A DNA stretch of 64,000 bases from an uncultured Gammaproteobacteria bacterium (GTDB lineage Bacteria; Pseudomonadota; Gammaproteobacteria; Enterobacterales; Psychrobiaceae), in NCBI GenBank assembly GCA_913060565.1, contig CAJXRU010000010.1, positions 1-64,000 on the forward strand. Reading direction: 5' to 3'. Below, piece by piece: positions 39,443 to 49,621 of the stretch (positions are counted from its first letter, which is position 1; the number at the start of each line of letters is the position of its first letter). The notes under the pieces are model-generated. The model searched no databases, was not told the origin of the DNA, and saw only the letters and a program-made list of their open reading frames with translations. The translations under genes were made by a program, and so were the position numbers.

Positions 39443-40627
39443 GTGTCTAAAGAAAAATTTGACCGTTCAAAACCGCACGTAAACGTTGGTACAATTGGCC
39501 ACGTCGATCACGGTAAAACAACTCTTACTGCTGCAATCACTAAAGTACTTGCTGAAACTTACGGCGGCGACGTTAAAGCATTCGATCAAATCGATAACGC
39601 TCCTGAAGAGAAAGCACGTGGTATAACTATCTCTACTTCACACGTTGAGTACGATACTCCATCACGTCACTACGCTCACGTAGATTGTCCAGGTCACGCC
39701 GATTACGTTAAAAACATGATCACTGGTGCTGCACAAATGGATGGCGCTATCTTAGTAGTTGCTGCTACAGATGGTCCAATGCCACAAACACGTGAGCACA
39801 TCTTGCTTTCACGTCAGGTTGGCGTACCTTTCATCATCGTATTCATGAACAAATGTGACATGGTTGATGACGAAGAATTACTAGAGCTAGTAGAAATGGA
39901 AGTTCGTGAACTTCTTTCAGAATACGAATTCCCAGGTGATGATCTTCCAGTAATTCAAGGTTCTGCTCTTAAAGCACTTGAAGGTGAAGGCGATTGGCCG
40001 GCTAAAGTTGTTGAGCTTGCAGAAGCACTAGACAGCTACATCCCAGAGCCAGAGCGTGACATCGATAAGCCATTCCTACTTCCAATTGAAGATGTATTCT
40101 CAATCTCAGGTCGTGGTACTGTTGTAACTGGTCGTGTTGAACGTGGTATCGTTAACGTAGGTGACGCAGTAGAAATCGTTGGTATCAAAGAGACTACAGA
40201 GTCAACTTGTACTGGTGTTGAAATGTTCCGTAAACTTCTTGACGAAGGTCGTGCTGGTGAGAACGTTGGTGTTCTTCTACGTGGCGTTAAGCGTGAAGAA
40301 ATCGAACGTGGTCAAGTACTTGTTAAGCCAGGTACAATCACTCCACATACTAAGTTCGAATCAGAAGTATACGTACTTTCTAAAGATGAAGGCGGACGTC
40401 ACACTCCATTCTTCAAAGGTTACCGTCCACAGTTCTACTTCCGTACAACTGACGTAACTGGTGCTGTAGAGCTTCCAGAAGGCGTAGAAATGGTAATGCC
40501 AGGTGATAACCTTAAGTTTGTTGTTGAGCTAATCTGCCCAATCGCAATGGACGAAGGTCTACGTTTCGCTATCCGTGAAGGTGGCCGTACAGTAGGTGCT
40601 GGTGTTGTTGCTAAGATCATGGACTAA
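39443..40627 (+). CDS. tuf: Elongation factor Tu
   Basis: Delivers aminoacyl-tRNA to the ribosome. GTG start with AAAAGG upstream. 394 residues, with [23 protein letters not shown] and SALK. The end carries the conserved [17 protein letters not shown]. It is the last gene of the str operon, followed by two terminators that are copies of each other (see repeats). The only complete tuf in the window; a second copy, common in this class, may be elsewhere. Confidence 0.99.
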   Translation: MSKEKFDRSKPHVNVGTIGHVDHGKTTLTAAITKVLAETYGGDVKAFDQIDNAPEEKARGITISTSHVEYDTPSRHYAHVDCPGHADYVKNMITGAAQMDGAILVVAATDGPMPQTREHILLSRQVGVPFIIVFMNKCDMVDDEELLELVEMEVRELLSEYEFPGDDLPVIQGSALKALEGEGDWPAKVVELAEALDSYIPEPERDIDKPFLLPIEDVFSISGRGTVVTGRVERGIVNVGDAVEIVGIKETTESTCTGVEMFRKLLDEGRAGENVGVLLRGVKREEIERGQVLVKPGTITPHTKFESEVYVLSKDEGGRHTPFFKGYRPQFYFRTTDVTGAVELPEGVEMVMPGDNLKFVVELICPIAMDEGLRFAIREGGRTVGAGVVAKIMD

Positions 40628-40686
40628 TATTTAGCCTAGCTAAATACCATACTTAGAATAAGGGTTGCTTCGGCAGCCCTTTTTTA
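40595..40686 (+). repeat. tuf 3' end repeat, copy 1 (functional)
   Basis: The last 33 bases of tuf, its stop codon, the sequence AAATACCATACTTAGAATAAG and a terminator form a unit that is repeated downstream. This is the intact copy. Confidence 0.85.
40661..40686 (+). terminator. Terminator 1 of tuf
   Basis: AGGGTTGC and GCAGCCCT pair around TTCG, followed by six Ts. It is 33 bases past the tuf stop. Confidence 0.9.
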
Positions 40687-40716
40687 TGCCTGAGACTAAG
40701 ATAGATTGATAGGGCT

Positions 40717-40821
40717 GGCGCAGGTGTTGTTGCTAACTCTTTCCTAAGGTTCAGTGGACTAATATTTGGCTAACACTAAATACCATACTTAGAAAAAGGG
40801 TTGCTTCGGCAACCCTTTTTT
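40717..40821 (+). repeat. tuf 3' end repeat, copy 2 (decayed)
   Basis: Contains GGCGCAGGTGTTGTTGCTAA, which matches the tuf codons for Gly-Ala-Gly-Val-Val-Ala, then a disrupted stretch, TGGACTAATATTT over the former stop codon, AAATACCATACTTAGAAAAAG and a second terminator. It looks like the leftover tail of a duplicated tuf. Confidence 0.8.
40795..40821 (+). terminator. Terminator 2 after tuf
   Basis: AAAGGGTTGC and GCAACCCTTT pair around TTCG with a T run; a near-identical copy of terminator 1 with a compensated stem. Confidence 0.88.
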
Positions 40822-40913
40822 ATGTTCACGACTAACTGGATTTAGGAGTTAGAGCGAAGTTATCTGAAATATACTGATAGCGCTAGGCAAGTTATTGGTT
40901 ACGGTTAGGTCGC

Positions 40914-40948
40914 CAAATAACACACTTAGAATAAGAACAGCTTCTGCC
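40914..40948 (+). repeat. tuf 3' end repeat, copy 3 (fragment)
   Basis: CAAATAACACACTTAGAATAAG matches the AAATACCATACTTAGAATAAG of copies 1 and 2 with two changes, and is followed by a ruined hairpin (CAGCTTCTGCC). No T run remains. Confidence 0.55.
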
Positions 40949-40980
40949 AATGATTTGTAAAGTTCTTAACAAGATGCTCA

Positions 40981-41721
40981 TTAATCTAAAAAACCTCCGA
41001 CACTCTGAACTGGTGTAGGGCTCCCTTCTTTAGTCACCCAAGCAACGATCCCACTTTTGCTGCTTTCGGTTATCGCTTTTGAGAGTGTTTCGGAGAGTAC
41101 ATAGGATTTTTCAGCTTCTTGAAATAAAACTCTTTGAAAACTTAACGCTACAAAATCATGTTGAAGCTGCCTTCCTGCGTTTTCACCTTGATGAATAGTG
41201 TTTGTTAAACGAAATCCTACACGAGCTATATTAAGCACAAACCTATCTCCATTGAAAGTCGATGGCGTAAACCGTGCACTAAAATTGCTATCACGAATGA
41301 GTAAATCTAAAGAGCCTACTTCTTTTGGCCGAAGAATAGGTAACGCTTTGCCATAAAACCATCCATGCCAACCTTGACCATTAATAACAAAACCCGGTGT
41401 TGCAACCACTTGCGTATTACCATGCGCTTTATAAGCGCGTTGACGATTTGTAAAAACAGAAGAAGCATAAGGATCTGGCCAACCTAAATTATCCCAATAG
41501 TCGACATGAAAGTTAATCGGAATTATTTGTTGCCATAGATAGGGCTTCGTCAAATATTGATTAAGCCATTTCTCCGCCGGAGGACAGCTACTACATCCTT
41601 GCGAGGTATATAATTCTACTAATTGGGTTTGAGTTGTACCACTATAAAAATGTTTAGTTACAGCAGCACCGGCGATAAATGGCGTCAAGGCCAGTACGAG
41701 TGTAATTAATCTAATTATCAT
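40981..41721 (-). CDS. DUF1223 family secreted thioredoxin-like protein
   Basis: A 246-residue protein with a signal peptide (about residues 1-19, ending AGAA). The mature N-terminus has the family motif VELYTSQGCSSCPPAEKW with Cys43 and Cys46, a CXXC in thioredoxin-like context, and later FHVDYWDNLGWPDPYAS and TPGFVINGQGWHGW. DUF1223 proteins are presumed periplasmic redox proteins; no function is established. It runs away from the S10 operon and is placed between the tuf repeats and the S10 promoters. Confidence 0.88.
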   Translation of the reverse strand: MIIRLITLVLALTPFIAGAAVTKHFYSGTTQTQLVELYTSQGCSSCPPAEKWLNQYLTKPYLWQQIIPINFHVDYWDNLGWPDPYASSVFTNRQRAYKAHGNTQVVATPGFVINGQGWHGWFYGKALPILRPKEVGSLDLLIRDSNFSARFTPSTFNGDRFVLNIARVGFRLTNTIHQGENAGRQLQHDFVALSFQRVLFQEAEKSYVLSETLSKAITESSKSGIVAWVTKEGSPTPVQSVGGFLD

Positions 41722-41920
41722 ATTAACTCCTTAATAGAACGCTTAGCCTATCATTCCGAATTAGAAAATATGTCACAGGATTATCACATGTGCATCTTGA
41801 ACTTTGAGAATATCCTCTTTGTTAGGATTAAAAATAAATGAATGAGAATGCGTAAACTTGGGAGTTTACTCAAGCTTTTCAAATGTGCTGTTTGAAAATA
41901 ACCCAGCAATTAAAAAAATA
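41722..41920. other. Intergenic region between the DUF1223 gene and the rpsJ promoters
   Basis: About 200 bases of AT-rich sequence upstream of both divergent units. It must hold the promoter of the minus-strand gene. A weak AATGAGAATGCG is loosely Fur-box-like, but not enough to call. Nothing else is recognised. Confidence 0.4.
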
Positions 41921-41921
41921 A

Positions 41922-41949
41922 TTGATTTTGTTTGTCGATTAAGTATACT
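41922..41949 (+). promoter_or_regulatory. Upstream promoter of the S10 operon
   Basis: TTGATT (41922-41927) and TATACT (41944-41949) are 16 bases apart and are followed by GCGCGCC, a GC-rich discriminator. Confidence 0.6.
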
Positions 41950-42012
41950 GCGCGCCATTCGTTACCAATAGTGTGACGATCTACGACAAATGAGTCGTAG
42001 AATTTAAAAGAC

Positions 42013-42041
42013 TTGCGTTTGCTAAAAAATGAGCATATAAT
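42013..42041 (+). promoter_or_regulatory. Main promoter of the S10 operon
   Basis: TTGCGT (42013-42018) and TATAAT (42036-42041) with a 17-base spacer, followed by TCGCGTCC. The rpsJ start is about 180 bases downstream, leaving room for a structured leader. Confidence 0.8.
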
Positions 42042-42045
42042 TCGC

Positions 42046-42535
<490 letters not shown>

Positions 42536-42561
42536 TCCTGGGACGGTAAGAGGTTATAACA

Positions 42562-43200
42562 ATGGCTATTGGTCTAGTCGGTCGTAAAGTTGGAATGACA
42601 CGTGTCTTCACAGAAGATGGCGTATCAATTCCAGTGACTGTTGTTGAAGTCGAGGCAAACCGCGTTACTCAAGTGAAAACACTTGAAACTGACGGTTACC
42701 GCGCACTTCAAGTAACTACAGGCGTTAAAAAAGCAAGCCGCGTTAACAAACCACAAGCAGGTCATTTTGCTAAAGCTGGTGTTGATGCAGGCCGCGGTCT
42801 GTGGGAATTTCGTCTAGGTACAGACGAAGGTAATGATATCGAAGTTGGCGCTGAGCTAAACGTAGATGTATTTACTGAAAATACAAAAGTAGATGTTACT
42901 GGTACTTCTAAAGGTAAAGGTTTCGCTGGTGTTATCAAGCGTTACAACTTCGCCATGCAAGATGCTACTCACGGTAACTCTATTTCGCATCGTGCTCCTG
43001 GTTCAATCGGTATGTGTCAAACTCCTGGACGTGTGTTCAAGGGTAAGAAGATGGCCGGTCACATGGGTGCAGAACGAGTTACAGTACAGAGATTGGATGT
43101 TGTTCGCGTAGACGCGGCTAACAACCTTCTTCTGATCAAGGGCGCGATCCCAGGTGCAATCAACGGCACTGTTTTCGTTAACCCTACTGTTAAGCCATAG
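42562..43200 (+). CDS. rplC: 50S ribosomal protein L3
   Basis: Early 23S rRNA assembly protein. 212 residues; the long loop near the peptidyl transferase centre reads [22 protein letters not shown]. The Gln of this loop (CQTPG) is the one methylated by PrmB in E. coli. RBS AGAGG upstream. Confidence 0.98.
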   Translation: MAIGLVGRKVGMTRVFTEDGVSIPVTVVEVEANRVTQVKTLETDGYRALQVTTGVKKASRVNKPQAGHFAKAGVDAGRGLWEFRLGTDEGNDIEVGAELNVDVFTENTKVDVTGTSKGKGFAGVIKRYNFAMQDATHGNSISHRAPGSIGMCQTPGRVFKGKKMAGHMGAERVTVQRLDVVRVDAANNLLLIKGAIPGAINGTVFVNPTVKP

Positions 43201-43213
43201 TTAGGAGATAGTA

Positions 43214-43819
43214 ATGGAATTGGTATTGAAAGACGCGGGTAACGCTCTTGAAGTTTCCGAAGCTACTTTTGGCCGTGACTTTAATGAAGCTCTGGTTCAT
43301 CAAGTAGTAGTAGCCTACGCTGCTGGTGCCCGTCAAGGTACCCGTAAGCAGAAAACCCGCTCTGAAGTGAGTGGTGGTGGTGCTAAACCTTGGAAACAAA
43401 AAGGTACTGGCCGTGCACGTGCTGGTACAATCCGTAGCCCAATCTGGCGCTCTGGTGGTGTTACATTTGCTGCTCGTCCACAGGACCACAGCCAAAAAGT
43501 AAACCGCAAGATGTACCGTGCTGCGCTACAGTCAATCTTCTCTGAGTTGGTTCGTCAAGACCGCTTAGTAGTGGTTGAAAACTTTGCTGTTGAAACGCCT
43601 AAGACTAAAGAATTAGTTGCAAAACTAAAAGAATTAGAACTTAAAGACGTTTTAATCGTTACCGAAGAAGTAGAAGAGAACTTGTTCTTAGCTGCTCGCA
43701 ACTTATACAAAGTTGACGTTCGTGACGTAGCTAGTTTAGACCCAGTATCTTTAGTTGGCTTCGACAAGATTGTTGTTACTGCAGCTGCAGTTAAACAAAT
43801 TGAGGAGATGCTAGCATGA
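43214..43819 (+). CDS. rplD: 50S ribosomal protein L4
   Basis: Lines the peptide exit tunnel and is the repressor of the S10 operon in E. coli. The tunnel loop has [25 protein letters not shown] with no insertion or change at the macrolide-linked Lys. 201 residues, as in E. coli. Its stop overlaps the rplW start. Confidence 0.98.
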   Translation: MELVLKDAGNALEVSEATFGRDFNEALVHQVVVAYAAGARQGTRKQKTRSEVSGGGAKPWKQKGTGRARAGTIRSPIWRSGGVTFAARPQDHSQKVNRKMYRAALQSIFSELVRQDRLVVVENFAVETPKTKELVAKLKELELKDVLIVTEEVEENLFLAARNLYKVDVRDVASLDPVSLVGFDKIVVTAAAVKQIEEMLA

Positions 43820-44118
43820 TCACTGAAGAACGCATTTTAAAAGTATTAGTAGGTCCACATATCTCTGAAAAGAGTACGTTAACTGCTGAAACTAACAACA
43901 CGATCGTTTTCAAAATCGACCCAACTGCAACAAAAGCTGAAGTTAAAGCGGCTGTTGAGAAGTTGTTCGAAGTTGAAGTTGACACTGTTCGTACACTAAA
44001 CGTTAAAGGTAAGACTAAACGTACTGGTGCTCGCACAGGTCGTCGTAACGACTGGAAAAAAGCTTACGTAACGCTGAAAGACGGTAGTGATATCGATTTC
44101 GTTGGCGGCGCTGAGTAA
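43816..44118 (+). CDS. rplW: 50S ribosomal protein L23
   Basis: Sits at the tunnel exit and docks trigger factor and SRP. The 100-residue sequence starts [21 protein letters not shown]. It overlaps rplD by four bases. Confidence 0.98.
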   Translation: MITEERILKVLVGPHISEKSTLTAETNNTIVFKIDPTATKAEVKAAVEKLFEVEVDTVRTLNVKGKTKRTGARTGRRNDWKKAYVTLKDGSDIDFVGGAE

Positions 44119-44133
44119 TAGAGGAGTATTTAG

Positions 44134-44961
44134 ATGGCTATAGTTAAATGTAAGCCTACCTCTCCGGGTCGCCGCCATTTAGTTAAGGTAGTGAACTCAG
44201 AGTTGCATAAAGGGAAACCTTACGCACCTCTTTTAGAGAGCAAAAGCAAATCTGGCGGTCGTAACAATAACGGTCGTATTACAGTTCGTCATATTGGTGG
44301 TGGTCACAAGCATCATTACCGCATGATTGACTTTAAACGTAATAAAGATGGCATCCCTGCGACAGTTGAACGTTTGGAATATGATCCAAACCGTAGTGCA
44401 AACATTGCACTAGTACTGTACAAAGACGGTGAGCGTCGTTATATCCTAGCACCTAAAGGCCTTAAAGCTGGTGATTCTATTCTTTCAGGAATGGACGCAC
44501 CTATTAAAGCCGGTAACACTATGCCAATGCGTAGCATGCCATTAGGTTCTGTGATTCATAACATTGAAATGAAGCCTGGTAAAGGTGCACAAATTGCACG
44601 TTCTGCTGGTACTTATGCTCAGTTAATCGCTAAAGATGGCGCCTATGTAACTCTACGTTTACGTAGTGGTGAAATGCGTAAAATCCTAGCTGATTGTCGT
44701 GCTACCTTCGGTGAAGTTGGTAACGCTGAACATATGCTTCGTCGCCTTGGTAAAGCTGGTGCAAACCGCTGGCGTGGTGTTCGTCCTACCGTTCGCGGTG
44801 TTGCGATGAACCCAGTAGATCACCCACATGGTGGTGGTGAAGGTCGTACCTCTGGTGGTCGTCACCCTGTTACTCCATGGGGCGTACCTACTAAAGGCTA
44901 TAAAACACGTAAGAACAAGCGCACTGACAAATACATTGTCCGTCGTGCTTCTTCTAAGTAA
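44134..44961 (+). CDS. rplB: 50S ribosomal protein L2
   Basis: Needed for subunit joining and peptidyl transferase activity. 275 residues; the conserved C-terminal [24 protein letters not shown] contains the critical histidine. AGAGGAG precedes the start. Confidence 0.99.
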   Translation: MAIVKCKPTSPGRRHLVKVVNSELHKGKPYAPLLESKSKSGGRNNNGRITVRHIGGGHKHHYRMIDFKRNKDGIPATVERLEYDPNRSANIALVLYKDGERRYILAPKGLKAGDSILSGMDAPIKAGNTMPMRSMPLGSVIHNIEMKPGKGAQIARSAGTYAQLIAKDGAYVTLRLRSGEMRKILADCRATFGEVGNAEHMLRRLGKAGANRWRGVRPTVRGVAMNPVDHPHGGGEGRTSGGRHPVTPWGVPTKGYKTRKNKRTDKYIVRRASSK

Positions 44962-44979
44962 TTTTAAAGAGGAATTACT

Positions 44980-45255
44980 ATGCCACGTTCTCTCAAGAAG
45001 GGTCCTTTCATTGACCTACACTTGTTAAAGAAGGTAGAGACAGCAGTGGAAAGCGAGAGTAAAAAACCAATTAAGACTTGGTCTCGCCGTTCAATGATCA
45101 TCCCAGATATGATTGGTTTGACCATCGCTGTCCATAATGGTCGTCAGCACGTTCCAGTATTTGTTACCGAAGATATGATCGGTCACAAGCTGGGTGAATT
45201 TGCACCAACACGTACTTATCGCGGCCATGCTGCAGATAAGAAAGCGAAGAAATAA
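44980..45255 (+). CDS. rpsS: 30S ribosomal protein S19
   Basis: 30S head protein. 91 residues: [18 protein letters not shown] at the start and [18 protein letters not shown] at the end. AGAGGA site upstream. Confidence 0.99.
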   Translation: MPRSLKKGPFIDLHLLKKVETAVESESKKPIKTWSRRSMIIPDMIGLTIAVHNGRQHVPVFVTEDMIGHKLGEFAPTRTYRGHAADKKAKK

Positions 45256-45266
45256 GGGAGTTAATG

Positions 45267-45599
45267 ATGGAAGTTCTTGCTAAACATCGCTATGCCCAGA
45301 TTTCTCCGCAGAAAGTACGTCTGGTAGCAGATCAAATCCGTGGTTTATCAGTTGCAGAAGCAATCGATATCTTAACTTACAGCCCTAAAAAAGCGGCTGG
45401 TCTAGTTAAGAAAGTGCTTGAGTCAGCAATGGCTAATGCAGAGCACAACGAAGGTGCAGACATTGATGAGTTAACAGTTGCTAAGGTTTTCGTAGACGAA
45501 GGCCCAACTATGAAACGCATCATGCCTCGTGCTAAGGGTCGTGCAGACCGTATTCTTAAGCGTAGCAGTCACATTTCTGTGATTGTTTCAGATAGCTAG
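45267..45599 (+). CDS. rplV: 50S ribosomal protein L22
   Basis: Lines the exit tunnel with L4. Of two adjacent start codons (45264, 45267) the second gives the standard [22 protein letters not shown], 110 residues. The tunnel loop [18 protein letters not shown] is unaltered. Confidence 0.98.
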   Translation: MEVLAKHRYAQISPQKVRLVADQIRGLSVAEAIDILTYSPKKAAGLVKKVLESAMANAEHNEGADIDELTVAKVFVDEGPTMKRIMPRAKGRADRILKRSSHISVIVSDS

Positions 45600-45608
45600 G
45601 AGAAAGCA

Positions 45609-46295
45609 ATGGGACAAAAAGTACATCCTAATGGCATCCGCCTAGGTATCTCAAAGCCTTGGAATTCTACTTGGTACGCAGAGTCTAAAGATTTTGCAGA
45701 TAACCTAAAGGGTGATCATCTGGTTCGTAAGTTCTTAACTAAAGAACTTGCTAAAGCCTCTGTATCTCGCATCGTTATCGAACGTCCAGCGAAAAGCATC
45801 CGTGTGACTATTCACACTGCTCGTCCTGGTGTTGTAATCGGTAAGAAAGGCGAAGATGTTGAAAAACTACGCAAGCAAATCACCAAAATTACTGGTGTGC
45901 AAGCGCAAATCAACATTGCAGAAATTCGTAAGCCTGATCTAGACGCTAAACTAGTAGCTGAAGGTATCGCTAGTCAACTTGAACGCCGTGTTATGTTCCG
46001 TCGTGCTATGAAGCGCGCAGTACAAAATGCAATGCGTCAAGGCGCTAAAGGTATCAAAGTACAAGTTGGTGGTCGTCTAGGCGGTGCTGAAATCGCACGT
46101 TCTGAATGGTATCGTGAAGGTCGTGTACCTCTACATACTCTTCGTGCTGACATTGACTATGCTACAGCTGAAGGTCTAACACAATACGGTATCTTAGGTA
46201 TCAAAGTGTGGATCTACAAAGGTGACGTTTTAGGTGGTTTACCACTTAAAGTTGAAGAGCCTAAAAAACCAGCTAAGCGTAAGCCACGCAAATAG
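45609..46295 (+). CDS. rpsC: 30S ribosomal protein S3
   Basis: Part of the mRNA entry helicase. 228 residues; the KH domain has [16 protein letters not shown] and the C-terminal domain [40 protein letters not shown]. Confidence 0.99.
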   Translation: MGQKVHPNGIRLGISKPWNSTWYAESKDFADNLKGDHLVRKFLTKELAKASVSRIVIERPAKSIRVTIHTARPGVVIGKKGEDVEKLRKQITKITGVQAQINIAEIRKPDLDAKLVAEGIASQLERRVMFRRAMKRAVQNAMRQGAKGIKVQVGGRLGGAEIARSEWYREGRVPLHTLRADIDYATAEGLTQYGILGIKVWIYKGDVLGGLPLKVEEPKKPAKRKPRK

Positions 46296-46306
46296 GAGAC
46301 TGAATA

Positions 46307-46717
46307 ATGTTGCAACCTAAACGTATGAAGTTTCGTAAAATGCACAAAGGCCGTAACCGCGGTGTAGCTAAAGGATCTGAAGTTTCTTTCGGTGAATTTG
46401 GTCTAAAAGCGGTAGGTCGTGGTCGCTTAACAGCGCGTCAAATCGAAGCTGCACGTCGTGCAATGACACGTCATGTAAAACGTCAAGGTAAAATCTGGAT
46501 CCGTGTTTTCCCAGATAAGCCAATTACCTCTAAGCCATTAGAAGTTCGTATGGGTAAAGGTAAAGGTAATGTTGAATACTGGATTTGTCAGATTCAACCA
46601 GGCCGTGTTTTATATGAAATGGAAGGTGTTCCTGAAGAACTAGCGCGTGAAGCGTTTGAACTTGCAGCAACTAAACTTCCAATGAAAACTACTTTTGTAA
46701 CTCGGACGGTGATGTAA
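46307..46717 (+). CDS. rplP: 50S ribosomal protein L16
   Basis: Contacts tRNA near the A site and is needed for late 50S assembly. 136 residues, [19 protein letters not shown], with the conserved Arg segment [25 protein letters not shown]; in E. coli the Arg in MTRHVKR is hydroxylated by YcfD. Its stop shares the A with the rpmC start. Confidence 0.99.
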   Translation: MLQPKRMKFRKMHKGRNRGVAKGSEVSFGEFGLKAVGRGRLTARQIEAARRAMTRHVKRQGKIWIRVFPDKPITSKPLEVRMGKGKGNVEYWICQIQPGRVLYEMEGVPEELAREAFELAATKLPMKTTFVTRTVM

Positions 46718-46905
46718 TGAATACAGTCGAACTGAGAGAAAAGTCGGTTGAAGAGCTGAATGCAGAGCTATTAAACTTATTACGTGAGCAATTTAACTTA
46801 CGTATGCAAAATAGCACTGGTCAGCTTGCTCAAACTCACTTGTTAAAGAATGTGCGTCGCGATATCGCACGTGTTAAAACCATTCTGAACCAGAAGGCAG
46901 GTTAA
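46717..46905 (+). CDS. rpmC: 50S ribosomal protein L29
   Basis: Small tunnel-exit protein. 62 residues of mostly helix: [27 protein letters not shown], then [17 protein letters not shown]. Starts one base into the rplP stop. Confidence 0.98.
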   Translation: MNTVELREKSVEELNAELLNLLREQFNLRMQNSTGQLAQTHLLKNVRRDIARVKTILNQKAG

Positions 46906-46907
46906 TT

Positions 46908-47156
46908 ATGAGCGATAAGATCCGTACTCTTCAAGGTCGTGTAGTTAGCGACAAAATGGACAAATCTATTGTTGTCCTAATTGAACGTCGTGTTAAGCAT
47001 CCTATGTATGGCAAGTTCCTAACTCGCTCTACTAAGATCCACGCTCATGACGAGACTAACCAATGTAAAGAAGGCGATTTAGTGACTATCCGTCAAACTC
47101 GCCCTATCTCTAAGACTAAGTCTTGGGCATTGGAGTCAGTAGTTAAACAAGCTTAA
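46908..47156 (+). CDS. rpsQ: 30S ribosomal protein S17
   Basis: Early-binding 30S protein of the OB fold. 82 residues with [23 protein letters not shown] and [20 protein letters not shown]. Last gene of the S10 operon here, followed by a strong terminator. Confidence 0.98.
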   Translation: MSDKIRTLQGRVVSDKMDKSIVVLIERRVKHPMYGKFLTRSTKIHAHDETNQCKEGDLVTIRQTRPISKTKSWALESVVKQA

Positions 47157-47180
47157 TTTTTTAAGTTTATTTAACCAATA

Positions 47181-47208
47181 AAAAAGCGACCTTCGGGTCG
47201 CTTTTTTT
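47181..47208. terminator. Bidirectional terminator between the S10 operon and the EIIC-EAL gene
   Basis: AAAAGCGACC and GGTCGCTTTT pair around TTCG, with A and T runs outside. It ends the rpsQ transcript and, on the other strand, lies 34 bases past the stop of the convergent EIIC-EAL gene. Confidence 0.93.
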
Positions 47209-47241
47209 ATGCTTTTAGAAAAAGTGCTCTCTGCTTATATA

Positions 47242-49284
47242 TTACATTGCATCTTTATCTAGCTGCCAATGAGTCGCAAATTGATGAGCTCTGTCTTTTG
47301 GCATCGCTTCCGCGTAGTACCATCCCTGAATGACATCGACCTGTAATTCGCTAACCCAGTCTTTCTCATCTGAGTTTTCGACGCCTTCAGCAACGACCGT
47401 TAGTTTGAGTTCGCGAAACATTTTCACCAATTGTCCATATATACTCCGACCCTTTGCTGTTTTGCAGCGCTCTAAGAAAGTTCGGTCAAGCTTAATGATA
47501 CTTAAGTTCAACTTTGAAAGTATCGACAGATTTGAATACCCTGTTCCAAAATCATCAAGCGCGACTTCGACGCCCACTCGATTTAGCCTTTCAATATGTT
47601 GATTAATGACATTGGTATTTTCTAAGAAATTTGACTCGATTATTTCTACCGTTAACTGACTGGGAAATGACTCAAAGTTATCACAGATTAAACTTATTAA
47701 GTCACGATTGAGTAAGCTGTCTGGACAAAGGTTAATGCTAATTCTTGGCGCGAAGTTCTTTTGGCGCCAATAGGTCAAATCTAATGCTGCACGTTCAATT
47801 ACCCAGCGGTCTATTGTCTCGGAAATATGATTTTCGTACAAAGTAGTCAAAAAGTAGGGGTTTTTGATGTTGCCGTCTTTGTCACGCAGCCTCATTAAAC
47901 TTTCATAGCCGTAAAGACGATTGGTGGCGACGCTGATCTGAGGCTGATAATACAATATGAGGTCGCCATGGCTAATTTCTTCGAGTGTATTGACTAAAAA
48001 GGAGTCGTCATCGAGTGCTTGATGTTTATAGGTGAAATGCCGAGACTCATCTTTATTCTCTACATGCTGAGGCAACGATAACGCCTCGTCAAAGTTGATA
48101 ATTGCGGAATCAACGGCGCGATACCGATAACTTAGATTGACAAAGGGAACATAGATTGCCGCGTTAATTGCAATTAGCGTAAGCTGAAACGCGATAACCC
48201 ACAAACTCTCGCTCACTATCCAACCTTGGATGAAAAAAGGCATACTCCAAGAGACGGTTCCGCCGTTATATGGTAACCAGCCACTAGAAAGAAATTGATA
48301 GGCGAGTGTAAAGTTAACTACTGGACAGACAATGAAAGGAATAAAGTAGATTGGATTTAGAACGATGGGTAGGCCATAGAGAATTACTTCATTCATGTTA
48401 AATAGCGTAAAAGGAATACTTAACCGCGCGATGGAGTTTTCGTGATCTTTACGGTTCTTTATCAAAATGGCGATGATTAACCCAAACATGCCCCCTGCAC
48501 CCCCAAGAAATACGAATGTGTCGAAAAACGAAATCATGGTCATATTTGGTAAAAATTCTTCATACAAAAATGAATTACCAAATAATGAGTCGAACGCATT
48601 TGAACCATGAACGCCTACCAACCAAAATAGACTTGTTAGCAGTTGCCTGATTAATCCTTTCTCATAGAGCTCTCTTTCTTGGAGGAAATTACTAAACGGT
48701 GCAAATATCCAGTCAGTAATCACCGCACCATAAGGAACCACGATATATAAGGTGATAAAGACCAGAATAAATGGCGTCACCATTTGTAAGTTTACCCGTA
48801 AGAATCGGCTAATCCCGAGTAAGCTTGCCGTTGTTAGTTTTAAGAGGTGGAAATAGAAACGCAGTAGATAACTGCTTAAAGACGGTATAACTATTGCGTA
48901 AATAGTTGCGTGGGACGAGGGGATGACAAGAGCTCCATCTTCGAACAACACATAACTGCCATGTGTTAGAAAACAAACGAGTCCGAGTAATGAACCACCG
49001 ATGGGGTTGACTCCAAGGTTTTTTGACAAATAAAAACCTATCGAGATAACCATCATTATCGGGTATATCAGCAAGATAATGGATAATTCTCGACTAAAGG
49101 ACTCCACGCTTATGTCGCCCAGTGAAAAGTCTTGAACTGCGAATGTATTAAAATGGGTAACGAGACTTTGTACCACCAAAAAGCTTGCAGTGAGGGTTAG
49201 AAAAGCAATTAAAGTAATAAATGCTTCCCGTAAACTCAGTAAATAAATGCTATTGACTACCTTAACTAAGCGAGCATGTAACAT
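47242..49284 (-). CDS. PTS EIIC-like membrane domain fused to c-di-GMP phosphodiesterase (EAL)
   Basis: A 680-residue fusion. Residues 1-395 resemble EIIC of the lactose/cellobiose/chitobiose PTS family: ten or so hydrophobic segments, FWLVGVHG (220-227), and NEVILYGLPIVLNP (298-311), both family motifs that lie in the sugar site. Residues about 425-670 are an EAL domain with ESLMR (461-465, Ser in place of Ala), Asn518, Glu547, DDFGTGYSN (577-585), Lys598, EGVEN (633-637) and QGW (653-655), so all metal and catalytic residues expected for hydrolysis are present. No EIIA or EIIB domain or gene is near. AAGGGA lies before the ATG. Likely an inner-membrane sensor that lowers c-di-GMP; that the EIIC part senses sugar is inference. 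Confidence 0.9.
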   Translation of the reverse strand: MLHARLVKVVNSIYLLSLREAFITLIAFLTLTASFLVVQSLVTHFNTFAVQDFSLGDISVESFSRELSIILLIYPIMMVISIGFYLSKNLGVNPIGGSLLGLVCFLTHGSYVLFEDGALVIPSSHATIYAIVIPSLSSYLLRFYFHLLKLTTASLLGISRFLRVNLQMVTPFILVFITLYIVVPYGAVITDWIFAPFSNFLQERELYEKGLIRQLLTSLFWLVGVHGSNAFDSLFGNSFLYEEFLPNMTMISFFDTFVFLGGAGGMFGLIIAILIKNRKDHENSIARLSIPFTLFNMNEVILYGLPIVLNPIYFIPFIVCPVVNFTLAYQFLSSGWLPYNGGTVSWSMPFFIQGWIVSESLWVIAFQLTLIAINAAIYVPFVNLSYRYRAVDSAIINFDEALSLPQHVENKDESRHFTYKHQALDDDSFLVNTLEEISHGDLILYYQPQISVATNRLYGYESLMRLRDKDGNIKNPYFLTTLYENHISETIDRWVIERAALDLTYWRQKNFAPRISINLCPDSLLNRDLISLICDNFESFPSQLTVEIIESNFLENTNVINQHIERLNRVGVEVALDDFGTGYSNLSILSKLNLSIIKLDRTFLERCKTAKGRSIYGQLVKMFRELKLTVVAEGVENSDEKDWVSELQVDVIQGWYYAEAMPKDRAHQFATHWQLDKDAM

Positions 49285-49572
49285 CGAACAACGTCCCTTG
49301 AATTGGTTTACTTTGTTAAATGATAGACGAATATCTTATTGTTGCTTTTTATACTGATAAATTGGGATGAAATCGGTGACGACCTCTTCGCCCGATCATG
49401 TTACTTAGTTGAAATAGTGGTTTTGTGATCTGTATCTCTTCGTCATAATCATTAGTTCGCTGCCAATGCTATTAGAACCTCTGTAAGTGATTGTTTCTCA
49501 CGTTGATAAGCTTAAAAAATGCGCAGTTGATGCTAAATTGAACTTGCCCTTTCTAAATTATTTTTACTTTGT

Positions 49573-49578
49573 TATACT
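49573..49578 (+). promoter_or_regulatory. -10 element of the spc operon promoter
   Basis: TATACT followed by ATCGCGCC as discriminator and TTAATGGG, closely similar to the rplJ promoter (TATAAT, TTTGCGCCC, TAATGGG). A matching -35 hexamer is not evident; TTTCTA at 49550 is the best at 17 bases. Confidence 0.6.
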
Positions 49579-49584
49579 ATCGCG

Positions 49585-49621
49585 CCTCTTAATGGGAAGA
49601 GGTCCATATCAATCGGTATGG
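49585..49621 (+). promoter_or_regulatory. Double hairpin in the rplN leader
   Basis: CCTCTT/AAGAGG (49585-49602) and CCATA/TATGG (49604-49621) form two adjacent stem-loops at the 5' end of the spc message. Role unknown; 5' end stabilisation is possible. Confidence 0.45.

Noticed and set aside
40981-41721. DUF1223 gene as a thiol-disulfide exchange protein of the Dsb family
   Set aside because: The CSSCPPAEKW motif is of the DUF1223 type rather than the CPHC-type of Dsb proteins, so only the neutral family name is given.
41825-41865. A Fur-box-like AATGAGAATGCG upstream of the S10 promoters
   Set aside because: Too few matches to the 19-base consensus, and no iron-related gene is adjacent.
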